The notes: generated by a model not told the origin, from the sequence alone. Shown: positions 25,349-36,252, counted from the stretch's first letter. The stretch: 64,000 nt of DNA from Accumulibacter sp032229525 (GCF_032229525.1 NZ_JAVTWB010000090.1:1-64000); one strand, 5' to 3'. Program-made: numbers and translations.

Positions 25349-27649
25349 TCAGCGCACGCTGATCTCGACCCGGTCGTAACGCCCGGCGTCGTCCATCACC
25401 GTGATCCGGTAGCGTCCGGCATCGCTGAACTTCTGGTGCAGGGCGCGTCCGGCCGGCAGGCGAGCGATCTGCCGGCCATTGAGCAGCCAGATCAACTCCT
25501 GCTGCCCGCCACGGGCTTCGAGACGCAGCTCCGGCACCGGCCCGTTGCCGGCGCGGCGGATCGTTTCGCCGTCGCTGATGCCGACGATTCTCAAGCCGTT
25601 TTCCGGGGCGCGTGCGCTGCTGCACTCGGGTGCCCAGGCCGGTGGCAGCGCCCGCTGGCGGGTCGCGGTGTCGAGCCAGGGTTCGAGGGTGGCTGGCCAG
25701 CGAGCCATGTCGATGGCCTGCATCTCGCCGCTGGCGCAAGCGGCGCGGACGCGCAGCCCGCTCGCTGCGTCGCGGTAGTCGGTATAGCGCGGGGCGCCGC
25801 CGCGCAGGCGGTCGGGAAAGGTTGGCGGTGCCGCCCCGTCGAGAATCCAGGCGGCTCTTTCCTGATGGCATAGTCCGGGCGGTGTTGCGTTGCTGCGCGT
25901 GCCCAGCGGCCAGCAGATCGTGGTCGAGGAAACGCTGGCGGGTGGCGTCCGTGGTCGTGGTGCTTCATCGTCGAGGGCCGAAAAGACATCGACCAGCAGC
26001 GGCGCCGCGATGTTGGCGCCGAAGAAGCCTGGATTCGGCGTGCCGTCGGGCCGGCCGATCCAGACGCCGACGGTGAACTGGTCGCTGACGCCGACTGCCC
26101 AGGCGTCGCGGAAACCGAAGCTGGTGCCGGTCTTCCAGGCGATGCCGCGGCGCGCGCCGACGCCGCCGTCGACCAGCCGGGCGAGCGGTCCGCCGGACTC
26201 GAGCAGATCGCGAATGATGAAGGCGGCGCCTTCGCTCATCATCCGTGCTTCCTCGATCGGGGCGTCGGCAAAATAGCGTGGCCGGCCGCTGACGCCGGCG
26301 CGCGCCAACGCCGTGTAGGCGGCGACCAATCCTTCGAGGTTGACCGCCACGCCACCGAGGATGACGCCGAGATTGGGCGTCGCCCCGCGCGGCAACTCGA
26401 GCTTTAGCCCGCCGCGTCGAAGCAGTGCAACGAAGCGTTGCGGCCCGAGCTGTTCGAGCACTTCCACCGCCGGCACGTTGAGCGACTTCTGTAAGGCCTC
26501 CGAGGCACTGACCGGGCCGCTGAAGCTGGCCTGGAAATTACCCGGCTGGTAACCCGAGAACGATTGCGGCGCGTCGGCCAGCAGCGATTCCGAGTGCATC
26601 AATCCCTCATCGAGCGCCAGCCCGTAGAGGAAGGGTTTCAGGGTTGATCCGGGCGAGCGGGCGGCCTGCACCATGTCCACATGGGCGAAGCGCGCGTCGT
26701 CGGTGAAATCGGCCGAGCCGGCGTAAGCGCGAACTTCGAGCGTCTCGTTGTCGACCACCAGAGTGGCCATCGACACCCGTGGTGGCAGCACCGCCAGGCG
26801 CGAGGCGAGCAGTTGCTCGACGGTCTGCTGCATGCCGGCATCGATGGTGCTGTCGATGCGCGCCGCATCGGGCTTCAGCCGCCGCAGGCGTTCGGCCAGT
26901 AGTGGCGCCAGCAGCGGCTCATGGATGGTCTGAGCGATCACCGGTTCCTGACGCGCGTCGGCGATCGCCCGCGCTCCCCAGCGCGATTGCAGGCGTTCGA
27001 GCACCTTGTCGCGCGCCTGCCGCGCGCGCTCGGGGTGGCGATCCGGCCGCAAGCGGGACGGCGCCTGCGGCAGCACCGTCAGCAAAGCGGCTTCCGATTC
27101 ACTCAGCCGCTTCGCCGGCTTGCCGAGATAGGCGCGGCTCGCCGCCTCGACCCCTTCGACGACGCCGCCCATCGGTGCCAAGCCGAGGTACAGCTCGAGA
27201 ATCTCACGCTTGGAGAGGCGCAGCTCGAGCTGCAGGGCGCGCGCGATCTGTAGCAGCTTGCCGGTGACCGTACGCGGCGTCGGCTCGAGCAGGCGCGCCA
27301 CCTGCATGCTCAGCGTCGAGCCGCCGGAAACGACATGTCCGTGGCTTAGCCATTGCCGCGCCGCGCGCGCCAGCGCCCACGGATTGACGCCCGGATGCCA
27401 CCAGAAACCACGGTCCTCGTAGGCCACCAGTGCTTCGATATAACGGGGGGAAACGTCTTCGATGCGCACCGGGTGGCGCCAGATGTGCTGACGGTTCGGG
27501 AAGGCACGCAGTGGCGTGCCGTCGCGCGCGACGACCAGCTGCGCTTGTGGTGCCGAATCTTCGGGCAGCGGCGGTGGCAACAGCTGGTCGGCAAGCAGCA
27601 GCAGGGCGAGCGCGGCAGCCAACGCCAGCCGCAGCCGGTTGCGGATCAT
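25349..27649 (-). CDS. pbpC: Penicillin-binding protein 1C
   Basis: A bifunctional peptidoglycan synthase anchored by one N-terminal helix (residues about 5-20), 766 aa. Glycosyltransferase GT51 domain: catalytic Glu79 in YEDRGFWWHPG and the GGSTLSMQVARLL segment (109-121). Transpeptidase domain: S335-TLK, S389-LN and K506-TG motifs, all intact. The C-terminal part (about 690-766) matches the PBP1C-specific beta domain. The ATG overlaps the stop of the upstream alpha-2-macroglobulin gene (ATGA), the pairing also found in E. coli (yfhM-pbpC), suggesting joint action in defence of the envelope and its repair. Confidence 0.96.
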   Translation of the reverse strand: MIRNRLRLALAAALALLLLADQLLPPPLPEDSAPQAQLVVARDGTPLRAFPNRQHIWRHPVRIEDVSPRYIEALVAYEDRGFWWHPGVNPWALARAARQWLSHGHVVSGGSTLSMQVARLLEPTPRTVTGKLLQIARALQLELRLSKREILELYLGLAPMGGVVEGVEAASRAYLGKPAKRLSESEAALLTVLPQAPSRLRPDRHPERARQARDKVLERLQSRWGARAIADARQEPVIAQTIHEPLLAPLLAERLRRLKPDAARIDSTIDAGMQQTVEQLLASRLAVLPPRVSMATLVVDNETLEVRAYAGSADFTDDARFAHVDMVQAARSPGSTLKPFLYGLALDEGLMHSESLLADAPQSFSGYQPGNFQASFSGPVSASEALQKSLNVPAVEVLEQLGPQRFVALLRRGGLKLELPRGATPNLGVILGGVAVNLEGLVAAYTALARAGVSGRPRYFADAPIEEARMMSEGAAFIIRDLLESGGPLARLVDGGVGARRGIAWKTGTSFGFRDAWAVGVSDQFTVGVWIGRPDGTPNPGFFGANIAAPLLVDVFSALDDEAPRPRTPPASVSSTTICWPLGTRSNATPPGLCHQERAAWILDGAAPPTFPDRLRGGAPRYTDYRDAASGLRVRAACASGEMQAIDMARWPATLEPWLDTATRQRALPPAWAPECSSARAPENGLRIVGISDGETIRRAGNGPVPELRLEARGGQQELIWLLNGRQIARLPAGRALHQKFSDAGRYRITVMDDAGRYDRVEISVR

Positions 27650-30600
27650 TTCCCGGTGCCGGCCTTGTCTTCCCTGCCGTCGCTGATTTCCAGCATCTGC
27701 TCGCCACCGGCAAGACCGTAAATTTGTGGCTGATACATGTCTTCGGCGTAGGTCGGCGGCACCACGAAGCGCCCCGGGGTGACGACGCGAACGCGGTAGA
27801 AGAAGGGCATCGTACCGGCGAGTCTGGCGGCGACGACAAAACGGTCATCGCGGAACTCGACGTGCTTGATGTTGCTGTTGAGCATTGCCTGCCGCGGATC
27901 GACACCATCGATGGTGACCACCGCTTGCTCGCCCTGGACGATGTGGCTGTTTTCGATCTCGAGACCCGCCGGGATGTAGTCAACCACCAGACCGTTGGCG
28001 TAGCGTCCGGTGCTCTTCACCTGCAGACGAACGATGGCTGTTTCGCCGACGCGCAGCGCGCGACCAGCGAGCGGTTTGCCGTCGGCGGTGAACCAGTCGC
28101 GTTTCAGGTCGAAGTCGTCGCGTCGCGCGGCGGGCATCGTGGCCGGGTTGCCGCTCAGGCTGAGCTCGGCGAACAGTCGCTCGCCGCCGGCATTCCTGAT
28201 TCGCACGCCTGCCGCCACCTGCTCTGCTGACAGGGGCAGGAACTGTGTTCCCTTGCCGCCGATCGCCTGCGCCTTGCCGGCCGCGATCAACTCGCCGTGC
28301 CATTCTTTGCTGGCGCCGGTGACGAAACTTCGTCCCATGAGAAACAGCGCCAGTTGCTCCTGCGTGCTGTAGTAGCGCTTGCCCGTCATTTCGCCCGCCA
28401 CCTGGCTGACCAGGTTTTCACGTCCGGCCGGCGTCAGCTGGTGCTTGTCGAGCAGCGTGTAGATCAGCGCCCAGTCGCGCAGATTGCTGCCGTAGTCGCC
28501 CCACCAGGCGGTTTGCGGCCCGGCGCGGCGCTTCAGCAGGCCAGCTTCGATGGCGCCTGTCGATCGTCCTTCGTCGCCCATCAGCTTGAGTGCCAGACCG
28601 AGATGGACCAGAGCCAGCCCGGAGTGGGCGGCGGCCTGCGACTCCGCCAATTGACGCAAGGTCGACAGCGGCGCCTTGCCTTGGCGCGCCAGTACGTAGG
28701 CGCCGTAGGCGAGCACCGCGAAACGGCCCGATCCGGCGTAGCGCTCGTCATTCCAGACCGAGTTCTGGTTGTAGCTGACGGCGCCTCTGGGCAGGCCGGC
28801 AACGCCTTCCTGCAGCCCTTTGAGCAGGAACTCGACGGCCCGCTTCTCGACCTCGGGCGGCACGCTGAACCCTTGCTCGCGGGCGTCGAGCAGGAAGTTG
28901 GTGACGTAGGCCGACAGCCAGTACTGGTACTCGGAGAGGTTGCCCCACAGGCTGAAGCCGCCATTGGGCGCCTGCATGCCGGCCAGTCGGGCGATCGCCT
29001 TGTCGAGCATCGCCGCGCGCTGCGCCTGGGTGAAGGGTTTGAGGCCAAACGCCTGGGCCTCTGCCTGGTCAATGAAGACGTGCGGATAGGCGCTGCTGGT
29101 GGTCTGCTCGGCGCAGCCGTAGGGGTAGCGCAACAGCCCCTGCACGGCGCTGCGCACGTCGATCGGCGGCTGGTTCGATATCGCCAGCGTTGCCGCGACG
29201 CTCTGGCGCAGGAAGCCACCCAGTTCGGGATCACGGATGTCGACGCNNNNNNNNNNNNNNNNNNNNNNNNNNNNNNNNNNNNNNNNNNNNNNNNNNNNNN
29301 NNNNNNNNNNNNNNNNNNNNNNNNNNNNNNNNNNNNNNNNNNNNNNCCTTTGCTGCCATCCATCTTCTCGATCACGCGGCCGTAGATGTCGTAGGCATCG
29401 GTGCCGTAACGCAGCTTGGCAAAGAAGAAAGCGAAGGGATCCGGGCTGGCGAAACGGGTGATGTTGAGGATTCCGACGTCGACTGCCGACAGGGTCACCA
29501 TGGCCTGTTGCCCCCGGGCTTCGGGGACCCTGACCTTGACCTTGAGAGGCTGCTCCGGTTCCATTTTCTGGACCGCCTCGATGGCCACGGCGAGCTTGCG
29601 GCTACTGCGCTCGAGCGGCAGGTAGACCAGGCCCAGCGCTCTGGCAGGTGTCACCTTCTCGCCGCTGTTGCCGGGACGCAGCACCATTACCGAGACGTAA
29701 AGGTCGTGGCGCTGCCAGTCTTTGTCGATCGGGATGTCGATGGTCTTGCCATCGGCAGCGATGGTCAGCCGTTTTGCCCACAGCCCGCGGTCGCCTTCGA
29801 CCGTCACCAGGGCTTCTCCAGCGTGTGGCGGGCTGATCGTCAGACGGGCGGTTTCGCCGACCGCATACGCGGGCTTGTCGAGTTTGAGCGCCACCCGGTC
29901 GGGGCGGACCCCCTGCGCCTCGTCGTCTTTCGCCGACCAGCCGGCGTAAAAGCGGAAGCGCGCCGTTTGCCCGCTCTCCGGATCAAGGATTTCGACCCGG
30001 TAGCGACCGTATTGGACCGGCAGGGTCAGCTTGCCGCGGCCGCCGGCGGGAAACGATACCTGCGTTGTCGCCACCAGTTCGTCGCTCTCGCTGAAACCCG
30101 AATGCCAGCCTCGCTGATCGTCGAAGCGCCAGTAGTAGCGCCGATTTTCCCGGAACAGTCGTACCGGCAGAGCCGTCCCGGCTTTCAGCGCGGCGCTCGC
30201 ATCGGCACGAACGACCTCGAAATCGGCCGCCGAGCCCTCCCGCGCGTAGGCGCCGATGAACAGCGGCCGCAGTCCGACCAGCACCGGCGCCGGCCAGAAG
30301 ACCCGTTCGATGCTGCGTACCACCGGCCGGCCACCGCTTTCGAGCAGGCTCAGCGTGGTGCGTACGGTGAACGGCGAGCGGCGCTTGGCCACCGCCTCCA
30401 GGTCGACGTCGACAGTCGCCTTGCCCTGATCGTCGATGGCTGAGGCGCCAAGCTCGCTGCGCGACTTGACGTGATCTTCGTCGGCATCACCGAAAATGAA
30501 GCCCGGCAGCTGCTGCTGCAGCGGATTGCGGTTGCGTTCGCTGGTCACCACGCCAACCAGGCTATTGCCGGCAGCGGGGGCGCCGTACAGATAACGGCCG

Positions 30601-32330
30601 CTGACCTCGATCCGCCATGTCGATTCGCCCAGCAGGCGTGCGTTGGTAGTGGCCAGGTCGAGTTTCATCCGTTCCGGCAGGAACTCCTCAACGGCGAATG
30701 GCATGCTGCTGGCGGCGATTTTCGACGCTGGGTCGGCGCGCAGTTCGAGCTGCCAGGAGCCGGTTGCAGCGTCGGTTGGCAACTCGATGGTGTGCCGGTA
30801 GTAAGCGGCGAAAGCCTGGTCGGGCTGCCAGGTCGCCGTCCACTGTGCCTTGCCGTCCGGGCGGCGGAGAGTTGCCTGAATTGGTTGCGGTGGTACCGGA
30901 TGGCCATCGGCATCGCGTGCCATCACCGAAACGTCGAAGTGCTCGCCCGGCCGGTAGAGGTTGCGCCCGCTGTAGGCAAACAGGCGTACCGGCACGTAGG
31001 GCATGCCGGCGATGTCGAATTCGGCCAGGTCAAGCGCCGGCTCCCTGAGTGTGATCAGCGACATCTGTTCGCCCCGGCGGGCCATCACGACCCGCGCACC
31101 TGGCGGCCGCTCGGCAAAGTGGACGCGGCCATCGCCGTCACTCTCGCCGCGCGCCAGGGTCTTGCCACGGCGATCGATCCAGCTCACTTCGACGCCGGAG
31201 CGGGCCTTGCCGTCAGTCAGCGAGCTGATGTAGGTGTCGGCGCCGCCACCGCCATACTGGCGCAGGTGCAGACCCAGATCGCTGACATAGAAATAGGTCG
31301 TCTGGTAGTCGCCCCGGAAACGATTCGGTCGCGACATCACTGCCACGTAGACGCCGGGTTCGCGCAGGGCCGCGATGCTCTCGACCGGAATGAAGGTCAC
31401 GCTGCGGCGATTGGCCTTCTGTTCGGTAAGAAAGCGGCCGACGAAGGCGCTGCTCGTCAGCTTGTGCAACTGGTCAAGTTCCCAGTAGCTGACCGCGCCT
31501 TTCAGCCGGGTGCCGCGGTCGTAGTAGCCTTCGCTCCCGTCGCCTTCGCTGTCTTGCCCATCGTCGGTTTCGCCAGAGGCGGACGTGGCGCGGCCGCCTC
31601 TGGCGATAACCTTTTCGAGGAAACTCGCCAGTTGATCCGGCTTGACCCTGAGAAACTGGATGTCCACTTCCGGCACGTTGACCGTGGTCACCGGCAGGCC
31701 ACCATTCTGTGCTGCCGGCAGGACCATGCCGCGGCTGGCGAAGTAGAAGGCCGGCGTAACGGCAGCGGTGCGCACCGAGAAGCGGGCCTCCTGCTCGAGC
31801 TTGCTGCCGTTCCTGGCCATCAGACCGGGTTGCACGCGGATCACATAGCGTGTCTGTGGCTTGATCCGCGGGAAGAACAGCAGGTGCGGGTTGTCGCCGA
31901 CCACCCAGGCGCCGCTGACCGGCTGGCCATCGGCGAGCGGCGTGTCAGCAGCCAGGCGGTTACTGGAAGCATCGGTCGCCGCCGCTCCGGGCTCCTCCTC
32001 CTCACCCATCCCTTCGTCTTGATCGCGCGTTCGGGTGGCCTTCGCTGCCAATGCGTCGGGTGGCATTTCCAGGACCTGGACGAACTGGTCGTAGCTTGCC
32101 TTGCTATCGAGGGGCAGGCTGAACGAGAGCGCCAGTGCCGGCGAGCCATCAAACTCGCGATGAGCGCCGTCGACCACTTCGAAGCGGACGCCAGCGGTGG
32201 CCGCTGTGCCCTGATCCTTCTTTGGCAAATGCCCGATGGCGAGAAAGCCGGCGATCGCCAGCGCTGCTGCTGCCAGCACGGCGAGCGCAGGCGCCCGCCC
32301 GCGTTGCTTGCTCTGTCTTCCGATGTGCAT
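27646..32330 (-). CDS. Bacterial alpha-2-macroglobulin (YfhM-type), interrupted by assembly gap
   Basis: A periplasmic protease trap. The N-terminal piece (32330 to 29347, about 994 aa) has an N-terminal membrane segment (ALAVLAAAALAIAGFLAIG), macroglobulin-like domains and the recognisable YRPGEHFDVSVMARD and LDKPAYAVGETARLTISPP segments. The C-terminal piece (29246 to 27646, about 533 aa) has the reactive thioester motif CAEQ (29104-29115) and the PNGGFSLWG toroid helices. The total visible is about 1530 aa against about 1650 for E. coli YfhM, so around 100 aa are lost in the gap. No lipobox cysteine is seen at the end of the signal segment, unlike E. coli YfhM, which is a lipoprotein. Overlaps pbpC by four bases. 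Confidence 0.92.
29247..29346. other. Assembly gap (100 N) inside the A2M gene
   Basis: Exactly 100 N. The reading frame changes from one side to the other, which follows from the placeholder length and is not evidence of mutation. Confidence 0.95.
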
Positions 32331-32434
32331 GACCTTCTCCGGGGAGGTGCTGCAGAGATTCTAGCAGGCGGGTCCCGGCGGGCGAGTGGTTGGTGACGAG
32401 AGGAATGGCTGCGGATGCCCCGGCGGGCGTCAGC

Positions 32435-33253
32435 TCAAGTCCGTGCCTCCCCCGGCGAGCAGTCAACCTGAAAGACCTCGCGGTCCTCAAGGCGAACGGC
32501 TGTCAGATGGCGGCCCCACAGGCAGCCTGAATCCAGTGCCAGCAGCTTGGGCTCGATTCTCAGCCCGAGAGCAGACCAATGGCCGGTGACCAGAACATCA
32601 TCGGCACTGCGCCTGCCGGGAACGTCGAACCATGGCACCAGGCCCGCCGGAGCGCCGCTCAGTTCGCCCTTGGTCTCGAAATCCATCGCTCCGTCGGGTG
32701 AACAGAAACGCATTCTCGTCATGGCGTTGACGATGACCCGCAAACGCGGCCACCCGTCCAGGTCGTCGCTCCACGAGGCGGGTTCGCTACCCCACATGTT
32801 GGCCATGAAATCGAGGTAAGTCGGCCCGCTCAGTGCGGCCTCGACCTCCGCCGCCAGTTCACGCGCCTGATCTACCGTCCACTGCGCCAGAAGCCCGGCA
32901 TGAACCAGGCAGAATTCGCCTTCGCGGTGACACAGGGGTTGGTGGCGCAACCAGTCGATCAACTCGTCGCGGTCGGGCGCGTCGAGAATCTCGTCCAGCG
33001 TATCGCCCTTGCTCCGTCGGTCAAATCCGGTGGCAGCCATTAACAGATAGAGGTCGTGATTGCCCAGGACGGTGATGGCGGATGGGCCAAGATCACGGAC
33101 GAAGCGCAAGGTCTCCAGAGAGCGGGGGCCGCGGTTGACCAGGTCGCCAACCAGCCACAGGCGGTCGCTCGACGGATCAAAGCGACATTTTTCGAGCAGC
33201 TGCTGAAACGAGTCGAAGCAGCCCTGGATGTCGCCGATTGCGTAAGTCGCCAT
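32435..33253 (-). CDS. apaH: Symmetrical diadenosine tetraphosphatase
   Basis: Splits Ap4A into two ADP and also removes NpN caps from RNA. 272 aa. The metallophosphatase motifs are intact: GDIQGCFDSF (residues 7-16), GDLVNRGP (36-43), GNHD (64-67) and the later histidine in LVHAGLLAQW. The start is one base away from the end of galE. Housekeeping gene; the pairing with galE seems incidental. Confidence 0.96.
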   Translation of the reverse strand: MATYAIGDIQGCFDSFQQLLEKCRFDPSSDRLWLVGDLVNRGPRSLETLRFVRDLGPSAITVLGNHDLYLLMAATGFDRRSKGDTLDEILDAPDRDELIDWLRHQPLCHREGEFCLVHAGLLAQWTVDQARELAAEVEAALSGPTYLDFMANMWGSEPASWSDDLDGWPRLRVIVNAMTRMRFCSPDGAMDFETKGELSGAPAGLVPWFDVPGRRSADDVLVTGHWSALGLRIEPKLLALDSGCLWGRHLTAVRLEDREVFQVDCSPGEART

Positions 33254-33254
33254 G

Positions 33255-34259
33255 CTATGCGGTCACGCGCCCTTGCTGCCAGCGCCAGGCATCGCTGCAC
33301 ATCTGCTCGATACCGCGTTGTGCCCGCCACCCCAGCAGATGTGCGGCCAGGGCGGGATCGGCGTAGCAGGCGGCCACGTCGCCCGGCCGGCGCGGTACCA
33401 GGGCGTAGGGAACGGGTCGCCCGCTGGCTGTCTCGAAGGCGCGCACCATGTCAAGTACCGAGTAACCACAACCGGTGCCGAGATTGACGGTCAGCAGCCC
33501 GCCTTTGTCGAGCAGGTAGTCGAGTGCCGCCAGGTGGCCTTCAGCGAGATCCATCACGTGAATGTAATCACGGACGCCGGTGCCATCAGGCGTCGGATAG
33601 TCGCTGCCAAAGACACTCAGCCGTTCACGCTTGCCTTCCGCCACTTGCGCCACGTAGGGCAACAGGTTGTTCGGTATGCCATTCGGCTCCTCGCCAATGA
33701 GGCCGCTGTGGTGGGCTCCGACGGGGTTGAAGTAGCGCAGGCGCGCAATCCGCCATTGCGGGTTCGCGCGCGCCAGGTCAGCCAGGATGTCTTCGACCAT
33801 CAGCTTGCTGGCGCCATACGGATTGGTTGCCGAACGCGGAAAGTCTTCGCGGATCGGCACCGACGCCGGGTCGCCATACACCGTCGCCGACGAGCTGAAG
33901 ATCAGCGTGTTCACGGACGCTTCGGCCATCACTTCGCAGAGGGCGATCGTCCCGCCGACGTTGCAGTCGTAGTAGCGCAAGGGCTGCGCGACCGACTCGC
34001 CAACGGCCTTCAGGCCAGCGAAGTGGATTACCGCGTCGATTGGCGACGCCGCGAAGATCCGGCGCAGCAGGCCATGGTCACGGACATCGCCCTTGAAAAA
34101 GGTCGGCCGTTGGCCGGAAATCTCGGCAATGCGATCCAGCACCTCGGGTCGGCTGTTGGAGAGATCATCGACAACGGTCACGTCATGGCCCGCAGCGAGC
34201 AGGGCGACACAGGCGTGGGAGCCGATATAGCCGCTACCTCCGGTGACAAGGATGTTCAT
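33255..34259 (-). CDS. galE: UDP-glucose 4-epimerase
   Basis: Interconverts UDP-glucose and UDP-galactose, feeding cell-surface polysaccharides. 334 aa when begun at MNILVTGGSGYIGSH (34259); the upstream in-frame ATG at 34379 would add an unrelated basic stretch. NAD-binding GxxGxxG (7-13), the catalytic S-Y-x3-K set (SSSATVYGD and YGASK) and the FNPVGAH segment are all present. Gene end abuts apaH. Confidence 0.95.
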   Translation of the reverse strand: MNILVTGGSGYIGSHACVALLAAGHDVTVVDDLSNSRPEVLDRIAEISGQRPTFFKGDVRDHGLLRRIFAASPIDAVIHFAGLKAVGESVAQPLRYYDCNVGGTIALCEVMAEASVNTLIFSSSATVYGDPASVPIREDFPRSATNPYGASKLMVEDILADLARANPQWRIARLRYFNPVGAHHSGLIGEEPNGIPNNLLPYVAQVAEGKRERLSVFGSDYPTPDGTGVRDYIHVMDLAEGHLAALDYLLDKGGLLTVNLGTGCGYSVLDMVRAFETASGRPVPYALVPRRPGDVAACYADPALAAHLLGWRAQRGIEQMCSDAWRWQQGRVTA

Positions 34260-34692
34260 GTTCTGGCCTCCTGGCTGGTTTGCCGATGTGCATTCTCTTC
34301 TCGTTGCGGGCGCCGGAACAGGCCTGCGCTCGACGCGGCGCGAGCCTGGTCGGACGCGCGTCGTGTCCTCGCCGAGCACTTGTTCGCGTGCTCACCGAAT
34401 CAGTCGACAGCCCCCAGCGGCCAGAGCCCGTACCCGCAATCGCCGTCGTTTCGGTTCAAGCTGAGCAGCAGGCCGTCCGGCGGTTGGCTCGCGCCGGGGA
34501 TGCCTACGATGTCGTTCTTCGGGCGTCAGAGCGACGGTGCAAGGCGGCCACGCAGCGTTCGGGTCGAAACTGCTCACCGCCGTCGCCAGGAGTTCCCCGG
34601 TGACGGCGTTTAGCAGGGTAGTGCGACGCATGGCAAGTTCGGCCGCGAACGGCCCGGACTTCTGGAGCCGGACGACCGCGAGCGAGCTTCCG
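34260..34692. other. Intergenic with a possible gene remnant (minus strand)
   Basis: 433 bases between galE and the H-NS-like gene. A minus-strand frame ending at 34392 and open back into the end of the H-NS gene reads in a protein-like manner for about 60 residues (VVRLQKSGPFAAELAMRR, LLNAVTGELLATAV), then degenerates into an Arg/Pro-rich tail. It has an ATG at 34631 but no ribosome site. It may be the remnant of a gene or a chance frame; no family recognised. Confidence 0.3.
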
Positions 34693-35004
34693 TTACCGGG
34701 AAACGAGGAACTCGTCCCTTCGCCGTCCGTTGGCTTCGAGGCTGGTCAGCCAGTTTGGCGCCTTGCCGCGGCCAGACCAGGCTTCACCGTTCGGGCCACG
34801 ATATTTCACGGCGACGGTGGTGCGTGTCGTCTTTCCTGCCAGAGCGCTGGCGCCCTTGAAGCCGCAATCGGCTGCAGTCAAGCCGTACTCGGCGATAAGC
34901 TGCTTTGCCTGCCCGATGGCTGCTGCCACTTCGGCGCGCCGAGCTTCCGCGATGCGTTGGTCCAAGGTCTCGCGTTGTACCAGTAATTCCTTGTAAGTCA
35001 CCAT
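34693..35004 (-). CDS. H-NS-family nucleoid-associated protein
   Basis: A 103-aa DNA-binding protein. Residues 1-50 are a coiled-coil oligomerisation region (YKELLVQRETLDQRIAEARR). The C-terminal DNA-binding motif is YRGPNGEAWSGRGKAPNWL, with the W-SGRGK-P core that inserts into the minor groove of AT-rich DNA. Such proteins silence horizontally acquired genes. The start MVTYKELL was chosen because the longer frame adds non-homologous residues; a GGAGG-like sequence precedes it. Transcribed alone; its promoter should lie in 35005-35247. Confidence 0.92.
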   Translation of the reverse strand: MVTYKELLVQRETLDQRIAEARRAEVAAAIGQAKQLIAEYGLTAADCGFKGASALAGKTTRTTVAVKYRGPNGEAWSGRGKAPNWLTSLEANGRRRDEFLVSR

Positions 35005-35247
35005 ACACTCCTCCAATAAAGCTGTTTCATTAGTGCGAAAGGTCATCAATTGCAATGGCCAGCAAATTTTCCGTCAAGCGGGAGGTTCATACCGCGTCTC
35101 CCACTCGACTTCTGGCGCTGGCAACCAGGTGATCGAGAACGTCGTGCGTGCGCTTGCCGGACGCCAGCGCACAGGGGTTTCCCGCCCTCTCACTGCATCG
35201 TCGGGCATCGGGCCACCGTCGCTGCGCAAGATTCGACCGGGTCATCG

Positions 35248-35880
35248 TCATCGCTGCGGTGACGGTGACGATTTCCGCAGCTCAGTGCTTTCGCCCTCCG
35301 GCCGTCCACGCAGCTCACGATAGCCGCCACCATGGAAGATCAGCGGCTCCCGGCCCTCGCCGCGAGCGAAGCGCAGCACGCGGCCGAGGAAGAGCAGATG
35401 ATCGCCCCCCGGATGCTGGGCGTGGGTGGCGCACTCGAACCAGGCGGAGCAGCCCTCTATGAGCGGGACGTCGCCGAGTCCTTGGCTGGTCGCCAGGCCA
35501 TCGAAACGATCATCCTCACGGCTGGCGAAGCGGTCGGAAATCCATTGTTGATCGGCCGCCAGCACGTTTACCGCGTAACGGCTGGCACGACGGAAAGCTT
35601 CAAGCCTGGGTGAGGCAGCCGACAGGCTCCAGAGGACCAAGGGGGGGTCCAGCGAAACAGAGTTGAAGGAGCTGATGGTCACCCCGATCGGTTTGCCGTC
35701 CGCGGCCAGCGTCGTAAGCACCGTGACGCCCGTGGCGAAGCTGCCCAGCGCGTCACGGAAGTCGCGGCAGACGAGATCCCGCGTTGCCAGCGCGTGACCC
35801 GTGTCACAGTTCTCGCACGGCAGTTCGGCTCGCGCGGCGAATGCGGTCGGGCATTCTGGAGCGCCAAGAGGCAGGCCCAT
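35248..35880 (-). CDS. Flavin reductase-domain protein
   Basis: A 210-aa protein of the flavin:NAD(P)H reductase family (HpaC/RutF-like). Core features: FRDALGSFATGVTVLTT (about 41-57), ISSFNSVSLDPPLVLWSL (flavin-binding strand), NVLAADQQWISDRFASR and GGDHLLFLGRVLRFA. It would provide reduced FMN/FAD to a partner monooxygenase, but no monooxygenase gene is adjacent. An extra N-terminal stretch of about 35 residues with a CENC pair is not typical, and no later start codon is available, so it may be real. Confidence 0.88.
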   Translation of the reverse strand: MGLPLGAPECPTAFAARAELPCENCDTGHALATRDLVCRDFRDALGSFATGVTVLTTLAADGKPIGVTISSFNSVSLDPPLVLWSLSAASPRLEAFRRASRYAVNVLAADQQWISDRFASREDDRFDGLATSQGLGDVPLIEGCSAWFECATHAQHPGGDHLLFLGRVLRFARGEGREPLIFHGGGYRELRGRPEGESTELRKSSPSPQR

Positions 35881-36252
35881 CAGGCGGTCCGGAGCAGCGG
35901 TTCAGGCATGCTAATATTCAACGTTGGCAAAATGGTTGGTGAATGCACTGATCAGTGTCGAAATGCCCAATGGACATTTGGCGGTGATTATAAACATGAA
36001 CGCAAGGCGATAACGGCAATGGATATTAAGATGCTCTTGCCATTCTGCCTCTCGCAGTCACCATTTCTAGCGGCGTCGGCAGACCGGCCGAACGGGCGAT
36101 TATCGCCGCATAGTGTTTCGATGTCGAGCCGATTTTGATAATGGATTATGTGGAAGCTGTCAGACATCGTCCTGTGGCATGCGTTCAGGCGATCTTCTCG
36201 ACCACTTGTCCAGGCACCCGCCCTGGCCGATACCTCCGATCTGCGTTGACGC
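35881..36252. other. AT-rich divergent intergenic region
   Basis: 372 bases between the flavin reductase gene (minus) and mutY (plus). Part of it (about 35905-36150) is clearly richer in A and T than its surroundings, with motifs such as TTATAAA and GATAATGGATTAT. This fits a double promoter region or an H-NS target. A frame of 76 codons from 35909 has no protein-like composition and was not called. Confidence 0.5.

Noticed and set aside
30471..32396. A 641-codon plus-strand open frame
   Set aside because: Antisense to the alpha-2-macroglobulin gene; no family-like sequence.
35909..36138. A 76-codon plus-strand frame in the AT-rich region
   Set aside because: No ribosome site and no protein-like composition; the region looks like promoter DNA.
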